From the NCBI GenBank assembly GCA_038501785.1, contig JBAMJR010000031.1, positions 6,718,501 to 6,782,500 on the forward strand: a stretch of 64,000 bases of DNA. The letters run 5' to 3'. The position numbers and the translations under genes were made by a program. This DNA is from Myoxocephalus aenaeus (lineage: Eukaryota; Chordata; Actinopteri; Perciformes; Cottidae). Of the stretch, positions 52,895 to 64,000 are shown one piece after another. Under the pieces are notes generated by a model. It saw nothing but the letters and a program-made list of their open reading frames with translations, ran no database searches and had not been told where the DNA came from. Numbering within the stretch: the first letter of the stretch is position 1; each line of letters starts with the position of its first letter.

Positions 52895-53743
52895 TCTCTA
52901 AGGAAGTGATCCGATTATGACGCGATCCAAAGTTACCTGAGGTACAGTACAATATAAACAAAGACACAGAAGATGTGTCGAAAAAGCCATTTTAATACTA
53001 TTCAAAACTGTACAGTCTGGAGGCCGGACAGGAGCTCATAAAAGCAGTGCAGACGAGTGGTGGCGCTGCTCAGTGAATAATGATTAAATAGCATGCAAGA
53101 CAGTAATGGATTATCAATGGAGGTCTGGCATGAAATTATAGTGTGCCACCCTCAAGTACTTGTAACCACTGTTAAAACAAAATCCTACATTTTCTGGTAA
53201 AACAATACAAAACACGACATTTGTATGTAAATTAGTTTATAAACACAATTGTTACCTCTTCCCACATGGAGGGGAAATGGGAGCTCCGACCATCATACAA
53301 CAAGTTCTTTGTTGCAATGAAAGGTCTGTTGACCGTCTTGTCCAGATGATAACAAAAGTGTATAGTTACATGTTTTCGTTTATGAGAGCTTAAATTGTGT
53401 TTTGCTTGAGTCAAGCTTGTATCAATAATATTTTATTTTTTTGCTAACATTTTATAAAAAGAATGTGTTGCATTATGATTAAGTTGTGATTAACTCTTCC
53501 TGCTATCTGATACAAACAATTCTTTCATGAACATCAGGAGACATTACAATGAGATACTTTTTGACAGATAAAATAAATGTTACATTGTAATAAAACATGC
53601 AAATTACAAAAAAAACAACACCCGTTGCACATTATTGTGTAGCTCACAATATTAGAGCATTGATGTGGCACATTATTAGTTAAATACTACAAGTTAAGTG
53701 TATTTTTATAGTTAATTGATAGTTATTCAGACTTTCACAGGGA
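52895..53743. other. Convergent 3' region of setd1b and hpd
   Basis: About 850 bases separate the two stop codons, which face each other. The region is AT-rich. AATAAA near 53571 (plus strand) may serve setd1b, and TTTATT near 53431 may serve hpd on the minus strand; if so, the two 3' UTRs overlap. No gene was seen. Confidence 0.45.
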
Positions 53744-56700
53744 TCACATGTTCTTTGAAACTCCATTTGGTGTCAGGATCGTCAGATTTCCCCGAGCATG
53801 CTGTTCTGCTTCGATGGCCTCAAAAAGAGCCTTGAAGTTTCCTGCACCAAAGCCCTGTGGGTAAATCATGTGTTTAAGTTGTGTTTTGCCAGCAAAGTGT
53901 GTGTCAAGCCCAGATATTGTTTTATTGAGAAATAGAATAATGTGCTGTATATTTCCAATCCCTTGTAAAAGTTATCTATCCAGTGGCGCCCTCACCTGGT
54001 GGTTATGTCTCTGAATGACTTCCAAGAACACAGTGGGGCGATCCTGCACTGGCTTAGTGAAGATCTGAAGTAAATAGCCACTGTCGTCGTAGTCCACCAA
54101 GATCTTCAGTTCCTGGACATGAGTAAGGTCACAAGAAACAACGTGTCAGCTGTAATTAATTTCTCCACTTGGTTTGGCGATGCTGAATAGTTGACTGTGT
54201 TTACATTTTGTTGGCTCATTACAGCAGCTGATGCAAATGATGTTTTCAGACTCTAGACTATATAACAAACACTTCACAAAGGAGACACACCTGCAGAACA
54301 TTGAGGTCCTCTGAGATTTTGACCTTTGAGTCTTTCAAGTTTTCCCTGAGTTGGTGGTAGTAGGTGTCTGGCACACACATGAACTCCGTCCCACGCGCTT
54401 TTAGGTTACGAATCTACAATTAAGGGATTCATCACAGATTTATTGATGATTTTGGAATACATCCACAAAGCCAAAGTGTCTTCTAGACTTACTGCAGTGA
54501 TTATATCTGAGGTGTTCATGGCTATATGTTGCACTCCTGGACCTCCGTAGTACTCCACATATTCCTGTGAGTGAAAATGTAGGGAAAGGATACCTGTTAC
54601 TTAACCATTATTGTGCAAGTAAATTGTTTCTAGTCCACATATGAAAGGGAAAAGAACATTGCCTGGATTTGAGACTTTCTCTTCCCCATGGCAGGCTCGT
54701 TGATGGGCATCTTCACAGTCTCCTCGTAGTTTGCCACAACAACAGAGTTCAGAGCACTAAACTCTGTCTGAAGCTGCTTGTCATCCACGGACCAGAAGCG
54801 GTGAAAGAGAAGGTTTCTTTGATACCTGTTGGATCACAAACCAGAGATCAAGAGCCGCAGTTCAAACCTCTTATCCACCATATGAGGTCCAACACACTTG
54901 AAGGTGTTGAATCACTTCAAATGTTTAGTGTTTTTTACTGGTACAGAGTCAACACAAGTTGCATTTGAATTGTTTACATGCCCAGAACTGATACTATTAT
55001 CATTTCATGATCTAAATTGGAGAATTGCAGCCAGCTAAACATGAATCACGTGTTTTTATTAGTTAAGAGCCAGTTCAATGAGGCTCCTCCCATCTGAAAA
55101 TCTCCAGCATAAGTTACACCCCTCTTTCCAGGATCAACCAATGAGCTTGCTCATTTAGAGAACTGCCTTTCCCCGCCTTGATCTGATGGGGGTAAAAACA
55201 AGTTCCAGATGTGGAAAACTACTGGAGACCCGCTTAAGAAATGCAAAGTCATGCTGACCCCCGACTCGAGCCAAGCAGAGTTACGTAAGAACCAGACACC
55301 ATTTGATTCCTCTTCTCACCCACCGGTCTGAAGAGCAAGTATGTTGTTATCACATGTGACACACTGCATGCTTCTAAACTCTAAAGGAAGTGATCGTCCT
55401 TTACCATTCCACCACTGGGACCATCTCATCATGTGGTTGGTTTCCCACAACGTGATCAATGAAGTTCAGTTTCCCACTTGGTCTGCATGGAAGCAAAAGC
55501 ACACAAACGTAAGCTGTAATTCTGTCTTAACCGTCTTATAAACATTATAATAAGGACTTATGTACACTCACAGTGTGTCTAGTAAAGGGTCCTTGAAGAG
55601 AGGGCGCTGGAAGCCTGGCAGAAACAACCCAGTGTATTCGGCCCTCTCCACAAACGTGTGTGTGGTGTCACCATACTGCAGCAAACATAGGCAAGTCTAC
55701 AATTATGGCTTTTTCTTTCTTTCTACATTTCAATGTATTACATAATGTACTAAATTGAAATAGTGACTAAATGTTCAACGTAAATTAATAGGATTCCTAC
55801 TTCGAGACTTGACTTACCGTTTGAAGCACGGCCAGCCTGACTTTACCACACTTGTCCTCCAGGGTGAAGGGCTCCTTTACAATAACTGCACCTCGCTCTC
55901 TGGCTTTCTGTGAACAAGAATATTTGCTAAGTGAAAATATGACTTTAACATTCATTCACAGCAATTAATTGTAACCTCAAAAGTAAAACGTTTTTTTTTT
56001 TTTTTTTAAATAGCTCAGAATGCACTAAAATGAATGTGTTACCTGCACAAGGAAGTCACAGTCCTGCACTGTAAAAGCAACATCCTTCACTCCATCCCCA
56101 TGCTTGACTAAATGATCACCCATCTCTGAGAAAAGTTGAGAACACATTTGTTCATATTACTATGCATTTTCTGAAAGTGTGTCTTATGATTGAAATGTAT
56201 GTATGTATGTTTTATGCCAAATCTACTAGGATGACTGGTTAACAAAATATTTCTGAGAGGTATTGTTTGGAATTAATTTGACAAAAGCAAGTCTAGATAT
56301 ATCATAAAATGCTTTACTTAATTATTTCTTGTTTCAATGTTTAAAAAAATAAAAATAAATTATGGACAAATAACTGATGAAGCCATTTCATAGTAAGTAC
56401 AATTAATATAAAATCCAGAGTTTGGTTTGCCAACATATGAGTGATCTGTATTGTGGCAACGCTTCTTTTTGCTCTCTCAAACAAATTGTTTTATATTCTT
56501 GGAATTGTAACTTAACTTAATTGTAACATATTTTCCTTCTGCATGCCAGATACATTGTTGATGAAAACGTCCATTTTAAACTGAAAAATTGTAGTTTCAT
56601 ATTTATTAAGTATATATTGTTAATAGTAATGTGATATTTTCACAAACAAATAACTACTTCAGGTATGACAGGCTACGTACCTTTGTTTCCAGGATTGAGG

Positions 56701-57714
56701 GCAGATGAGAACACATAAATGATCTGTGAAATACAAAGATAAATCAATAACCCCTCCTTTTCTCTCATTTAATTTACTCTGAACAAAGTCACCATTTGAG
56801 TCCGACAAAGCTATTTATTGAAAGCTATAGTGTTGCAATCCACATTACTCAAGAAAACTATAACATTTTGAGATGAGTTGTGTAATTAAACACATTTATA
56901 TTACGTATAATCACTAAAAGTGAAGTACCCGCACAGAACCCTGTTTGTCTTTGTCATTGTCGTGTGTGTGCTGTACTTCGGCACTATTGATTCTTTACCT
57001 TTCCTTGTTTGACTGCATGGGACACCACATCACGGCTGTCTGTCTCCAAACCCTGGTAAGCCAGAGGCTCAAATCCCAGTTTATTGCAGTAAAATGATGC
57101 AGCCTGTTGAAGACAAGGATTTATATACAACAGAAAATCATGGGAATTGATCTTATTAAGTGCTACAGTTAACTGAAATTGAGAATGATTTCAACAGATT
57201 GGCCTTAAACTTTGTGATAGCGCCATCTCCCAGTGGCTAGTGAGTTTACACATACAGTTGGTCAGAAAATAAATTGAATGTGTCTAAAAAAAACTGGACA
57301 ACGAGCAGTTTGAGTTAACTTACCTGTTTTGCATTTCCAACCCAGAACGTGATGTGATCAAAGCAGAGGAACCTGCCCTGCTCATGCTAAAGACAATAAC
57401 ACATATTTAGCTTTGGTCATAGTCAATATGACCAAGACCCCTGAGGACCCCAACAAGGTTATAAAGTAAAACACGCATATTGCAAGGGAAAGACAATCTA
57501 CAGCAAAATGAACACAAACAAAAGTTTTATCAGCCTACCTTTTCACCTTTATCTGTGTATGTTGTCTATAATCAAAAAAAGCACATCATTATATTACAAA
57601 GAAAGACAACAGCCATGGGGAGTACATTGACAGATGTTAGGTCTCTTTATCCAAGTTAATAATAAAACAAGAAGTAATCTGAAAATTATTCAACAGTCAA
57701 ATGTAACTCACCAT
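53744..57714 (-). CDS. hpd: 4-hydroxyphenylpyruvate dioxygenase
   Basis: HPD converts 4-hydroxyphenylpyruvate to homogentisate in tyrosine catabolism, a cytosolic Fe(II) enzyme of liver and kidney. Fourteen exons: 57712-57714 (Met only), 57539-57565, 57324-57386, 56999-57103, 56681-56723, 56043-56125, 55818-55907, 55572-55675, 55405-55482, 54663-54825, 54493-54564, 54291-54413, 53996-54112 and 53744-53854. All are in phase and give exactly 393 residues, the human length. The three iron ligands are present at the expected positions: His183 (FIDHVVGN), His266 (GPGVQHIAM) and Glu349 (VFLEVIQRHNHQ). The C-terminal gating helix (GFGAGNFKALFEAIEAEQ) is intact. The intron after the exon at 54663 has a GC donor (CAG|GCAATG), all others GT. 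The enzyme looks functional. Confidence 0.97.
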
Positions 57715-58619
57715 CTTGCTGCTGGTTACCTGACTGTCAGAATGAAATCAGAAAAGAAATTCTGAATTTAAAAGCTGAGTAGGAAGTTTCTAGAGCTACA
57801 CCCACCGGTGAGGAGGAGACATTTGAGTAGAGGAGGAGGAGGAGGGATAGCATACTTCAGGAACTTTTGCTGCTATACAATGACTACTTGGGAACATATA
57901 TGTTGACTCAGTATCACTTATTCACTGTCACTTGTTTTGTTTTTCATATTTAATATCTTCCCTTCATAGTCCATCCTAAATACAACTTTTTCACAGAGAT
58001 TTATAATTACAATGTATTTCCCCCCCCAGAAGGCAGCCATATGTTAATGTTTAGTGCTGAGAGGAGGTTCACTCATGCAGGACTCTCATTGGCCCGCTGT
58101 GGTTGAGCTGAGTGAACACTTGAAAATGCCCCCTCTCATCGATCCTCCTCCACATATATCATTCCAATCATTGTGATTATTTCAGTTCAAGAGTTACAGA
58201 AAATGAAGCAAAGCTATTGATATTAAAATCCATTGGTCATGATTGAACTCTGTTTTTGAGACATTATAGGTTGAATTCATGGGTTTCAGCTGTTCCCAAA
58301 GTGCAGCTGACGTGCAAAAAACTTGTAAACAGTGCAGTATCTGGAAAATGTATGGAATCAGACAATTCTAATTTATTATACTATACACATTATGACATAT
58401 GAGTACAAACAATAATATGAAGATAATATGATAAGATATGTAGAATTTTAATTTGAAAACAAGACCATATTTTTGAACAGTACAGTTGTGCATCAAACAA
58501 ATGCACAACTACAACTTGTAGCTGCAGTATTACAGCTTGCCATATACAGTAACTCCAGTTGTATCTATAATTTACATTTCTATGATAAAATCATAACTAG
58601 ATACTGAATATAAACGCAT

Positions 58620-58751
58620 GTTTCTCGACATGCGCTCTCTGTACCTCTGCTAGCGCTCTGCCTCCGTTTGCACCCCCCACCCCCGCTGTCCTCCTCCGGG
58701 CGCCAGGAGTGAAGCTCGCCTAGAGCGCCACATGAGCTAGGGCCGGCGCTG
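58620..58751. mobile_element. hAT terminal fragment (CAGCGCCGGCCCTAGC end)
   Basis: The stretch GCCTAGAGCGCCACATGAGC, then TAGGGCCGGCGCTG, read on the minus strand begins CAGCGCCGGCCCTAGCTCAT. It closely resembles the terminal inverted repeat of a common fish hAT family as I remember it. The partner end was not located, so this is a fragment. Confidence 0.5.
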
Positions 58752-58797
58752 TTTAGGCTACTCTTGGCGGGCCCTGCTCCAGCAGTTATAGGCTACC

Positions 58798-59016
58798 ATG
58801 GCGAAAAGAAAGGCAGAGCAGGTGCCCCAGAAAAAGGTCTGCCTAACGTTTACACATGAGTGGCTAGATGAAATAGTCCAAACTGACACAGGTAGGATGA
58901 AACTTTCAGACATATTTAAATATGAAGAAAGGAGTGGCGTGATCTGCAAATTCTGCTCGGAGGCAAAAGCGAAAGGAGAGTTCGCTCGTGGGAAAACGTG
59001 TTTTTCTTTTGGTTAA
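58798..59016 (+). pseudogene. N-terminal fragment of a hAT-derived (zinc-finger) transposase-like protein
   Basis: A 72-codon frame begins MAKRKAEQVPQKKVCLTFTH and contains GVICKFCSEAKAKGEFARGK. This is the pattern (WL...YEE..GVICKFC) of the modified zinc-finger head found in several hAT transposases and domesticated relatives. The frame stops right after the first half of the finger, so no second His/Cys pair or catalytic domain remains. It sits between two hAT terminal fragments and is probably an internally deleted element. Confidence 0.5.
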
Positions 59017-59499
59017 CCTGTTTTTCAGATGCTGTTCTTCAGAGACATGTGTCTTCCATAGGCCTGCAGACAAGATGAGCCACATAGCCAGATAGGCCTA
59101 TCTCCCTCAATGACATTCAAATGACATGTTTTGTAGCCTAGTTTGTTGCAAACCACACAGGAAAAATGACACCATGTCAATTTAATAGTCCTATAATTAT
59201 TGTTAAGCACTGCATTAGCATTTTTCTTTCAATGAAGTTCCACTTAAATGTTGTACCTGCTGAGAAATGACTAAACACCTTTGATACTTTTATTTTTTAT
59301 ATATATCATTATCAGTCATAACCAGTGAACCAGTCATAACCTCCCCTTATTGAAGTTCAACAAAGATCCTTTAAGTTCAACTAAACTGACTTAGTAAAAC
59401 ACCATCATTAAAATGTTCCCAAAGTCCAGCCATTATAAAGGATATTGAATAAATATCAACCTTGTATACATATTGATGCATTTGCTGTCATCTCTTTGA

Positions 59500-59640
59500 A
59501 TCCCCTATGGCTAACGCAGGCTTGTGGTCATTTTCGGCAGGTCGCGTGGTTGCGAATTGCTCACAGTGCTGAAATGTGTGCTCAGAAGAAGAACAAAATT
59601 TGCTCAGTGCCGGAAAAAATTAGAGGGAACATTGTTTGAC
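59500..59640. mobile_element. hAT-like terminal fragment (TTAGAGGGAACATTG end)
   Basis: GGAAAAAATTAGAGGGAACA followed by TTG, read on the minus strand, is CAATGTTCCCTCTAATTTTT, a terminal sequence that I associate with fish hAT elements. It may be the right end of the element whose transposase head lies at 58798-59016; the left end was not found. Confidence 0.45.
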
Positions 59641-60785
59641 AGGCGAGTTAATTAGTGAAGTTTGACACAGACACACAGACACACACACCTACCTTTGGAC
59701 ATCATTGGTATTATTCAACTTTTAAAGCTGGCAGTGCAGTGTAGCTTCAGCTTTTCAGAAAACCTTAGAATATTTTACATTACTTCTATGCTATTATATT
59801 GTTCAACGTTCTAATGAAATTCATACAAATTAAACTAATTCCCACTTTTCCAGCTATTCCTACCCAGGACGGGTGTTCTTAGGATGTTGTCCTTTAAAAT
59901 TCAGCTACATAGGAGGCCACCCTTAAAAATGCCCTTAAGTGATATAGACATAATGTAGCTGCTTGCTCAGGAATCAGAAGATGCGAGAAATTATATATTT
60001 TTAGCTTTTGTTTTACTTAGTTATGAACTAGTCCCTCAGTATGTTGTGATTATGTGTTAGTCAGCTTTACAATTTGACCATTTGACCATTAAGTGTACGG
60101 AGTACCTATGTTTTTACATCTTCTCACCATCTAAGCAGATCAATATATAGTCTAAGAGACTTGTAAAGAAAACTGAATTGTAAAGTGTAGCCAGTAGCCT
60201 ATTTTTTATACATATTTAGTCAAGTCCTCCATCGAGCACATGTTGATTAGCTTTACTGGAGTAAAACATACTTGTTAGTTGTGTGTTACAGCTCCAAATT
60301 CCAGTAACAGCTCACTAATGAGAATTTTGAGCCCACCCCTCATTGCTCCTCCTGCAACTTTCCCTGAAGATCATTGTTTTTCTTGCTGTTACCAGGGGGT
60401 TCATTGTCATGGGATGCAACTACACACATGCAGAGAGAGGAACACAACATGCTGGATTACATAAGAGCTGCTTTACACAACTGCATCTATTTCAATTGAT
60501 ACTGTGATATGGTGTCACTGTATTTGCATTTAAGTGCTGCTTTTCAGGAGCAGAAGTTGTTCTTCCAGGCTTTTAATAGTCTCATCTAATTGCGATTTAA
60601 AAAAAATATGTTGCCTCATACATAATGCTGCATTACGCTAGACTGTAGGCCTAAATCCCCTGGTATTCAGTCTCTCTAAGGACAAACACCTCAGGGAATC
60701 AGGTCCTTCCCACACCAGCACGACTCACATTGTTGTCGTAGCTCAGTCGAAGGGAACAGAACAGCTGTCAAGACGAGAAATAAAA

Positions 60786-61679
60786 ATGAGCGAATTATCA
60801 TCACAAATAAATCCACAAATACTATTGAATGGTGAAGAACAGGAGCAACAGCAGGAGGATGCTGCTCCAATAGAAGGGCAGATGGCCTATGTCGGCCTGG
60901 AAGATGAATGTTTGGAAGACAGCGATCCTGCAGAAAAGGAGACACAAGCAAAGGTGCAGTCTGTTTTCCAACAGGTACGTAACCAGATCAGATCACAAGT
61001 GGGTATGAAGGCCCCAAAGAGCAGCATATTCGAGCTGGTGCAAAGAGTCAGAGACAGAGAAACAGAGATTGCACCGGTGAACGGAGAACCTGAGGGCAAG
61101 GATGTCAGCAGCAAGGAGAATAAACCAGGAGAGATGCTGACTGATGAGAGCAAAGATGGGATGGATCAAAAGGAAGACGAGCTGTGTGCATTTTTTGAAA
61201 AAAAGCTTGAGGCGAGTGAAAAGGCCTTAAAGGATGAGGTTGAAGTGAAGGTTTCTCGGGTGCGTAAAGAAATGCAGGCCTACACTGACCAGTCTCTGAA
61301 AGACTTGGAGTCTAAGATGCAGAGCTGGCAATCCCACATTCTACAACATCACAAAGAGCAGCAAGAGAGCAAAGGTCCAAACAAGATCCAGAAGACTTCA
61401 GCAGCTCCTTCTCTGGCATCCAGACGAGGAAGAGTCCTGACTCGGACCATGACCACCATTTTCCCTAAAACGTGTGCTCCAGTCATCATTGGCCCACGCG
61501 CCAAATCAGAGAACATGAGCTCCTCGAAGGCTGCACGCGCTCGATTCCTACTGAGGGATCCAGTGCTCTTCGTCCCAGTCAACAAGCCTTGCCAGAGCCG
61601 CAAGCCGCTACCCCCAGTTTGCCCACCACTACATCAGCACAAAAAGGTCATCCGGCCGAAAGCTAAAACAGGAAACTGA
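60786..61679 (+). CDS. Intronless coiled-coil protein of unknown family
   Basis: An uninterrupted 297-codon frame starts at an ATG in AAAATGA context and ends in TGA, with AATAAA about 250 bases downstream (near 61940). I do not recognise the family. The first 60 residues are acidic and Gln/Glu-rich. Next comes a basic-hydrophobic segment (VFQQVRNQIRSQVGMKAPKS, then SIFELVQRVRDRE). A Lys/Glu-rich stretch follows, and then a likely coiled coil at about residues 140-205 (FFEKKLEASEKALKDEVEVK; MQAYTDQSLKDLESKMQSWQ). The C-terminal 90 residues are basic and Pro/Arg-rich (RPKAKTGN end), suggesting nucleic-acid or acidic-partner binding. No signal peptide or membrane helix was seen. Codon-like composition and length argue for a real gene; it could be the main exon of a gene with an upstream non-coding exon, or a retrocopy. 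The neighbour expected from human synteny (PSMD9) is not this. Confidence 0.65.
   Translation: MSELSSQINPQILLNGEEQEQQQEDAAPIEGQMAYVGLEDECLEDSDPAEKETQAKVQSVFQQVRNQIRSQVGMKAPKSSIFELVQRVRDRETEIAPVNGEPEGKDVSSKENKPGEMLTDESKDGMDQKEDELCAFFEKKLEASEKALKDEVEVKVSRVRKEMQAYTDQSLKDLESKMQSWQSHILQHHKEQQESKGPNKIQKTSAAPSLASRRGRVLTRTMTTIFPKTCAPVIIGPRAKSENMSSSKAARARFLLRDPVLFVPVNKPCQSRKPLPPVCPPLHQHKKVIRPKAKTGN

Positions 61680-64000
<2,321 letters not shown>

Larger units (their letters stand above)
57715..60785. other. hpd upstream region and intergenic sequence
   Basis: 57715-57860 must contain the hpd promoter. Beyond it the sequence is AT-rich, apart from hAT-derived fragments at about 58620-59640. The few short open frames at 59445-59639 and 60279-60464 show no homology that I recognise. 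Confidence 0.5.

Overview
The window is a piece of a ray-finned (teleost) fish chromosome. The evidence is compact multi-exon genes with GT-AG introns, proteins that read as close orthologues of human chromosome 12q24.31 and 5p genes, abundant dinucleotide microsatellites, and typical teleost repeats (L2/CR1-group LINE tails, hAT and Tc1/mariner-like MITEs). Exon joins were worked out by hand from splice sites, reading frame and remembered family sequence; no alignment or database search was run.

Layout, left to right. (1) 1-7.5 kb: the first eight coding exons of rictor (mTORC2 scaffold) on the minus strand. The gene continues off the left edge, and its leftmost visible intron holds a LINE fragment. 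(2) 10.6-13.8 kb: a c5orf34 orthologue, minus strand, apparently complete but shorter than I expect. (3) 13.8-15.9 kb: a divergent intergenic region with a 430-bp near-perfect palindrome. It lies where 5p-type gene content changes to 12q24-type content. (4) 15.9-20.7 kb: rnf34, plus strand. (5) 24.8-32.7 kb: kdm2b, minus strand, with CXXC, PHD, F-box and LRR exons but no JmjC exons. (6) 35.2-40.1 kb: orai1, plus strand, two coding exons and a long 3' UTR. (7) 40.3-42.3 kb: a decayed rhof-like Rho GTPase gene, minus strand. (8) 43.5-52.9 kb: setd1b, plus strand, about 17 coding exons. (9) 53.7-57.7 kb: hpd, minus strand, 14 exons and 393 codons. (10) 60.8-61.7 kb: an intronless coiled-coil ORF of unknown identity. 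The last 2.3 kb hold no gene that I can support.

The block rnf34-kdm2b-orai1-(rhof)-setd1b-hpd matches the human 12q24.31 order, so it is conserved synteny and not an operon. There is chromatin content (the PRC1.1 CpG-island reader KDM2B and the H3K4 methyltransferase SETD1B), signalling content (RICTOR, the ORAI1 calcium channel, the RNF34 E3 ligase) and metabolism (HPD, tyrosine catabolism), but no sign of one joint pathway. The most noteworthy items are the rhof pseudogene, the kdm2b copy with no room for a JmjC domain, the shortened c5orf34, the palindrome at the synteny junction, and two transposable elements whose ends and target-site duplications can be read directly. I saw no tRNA, rRNA or CRISPR.
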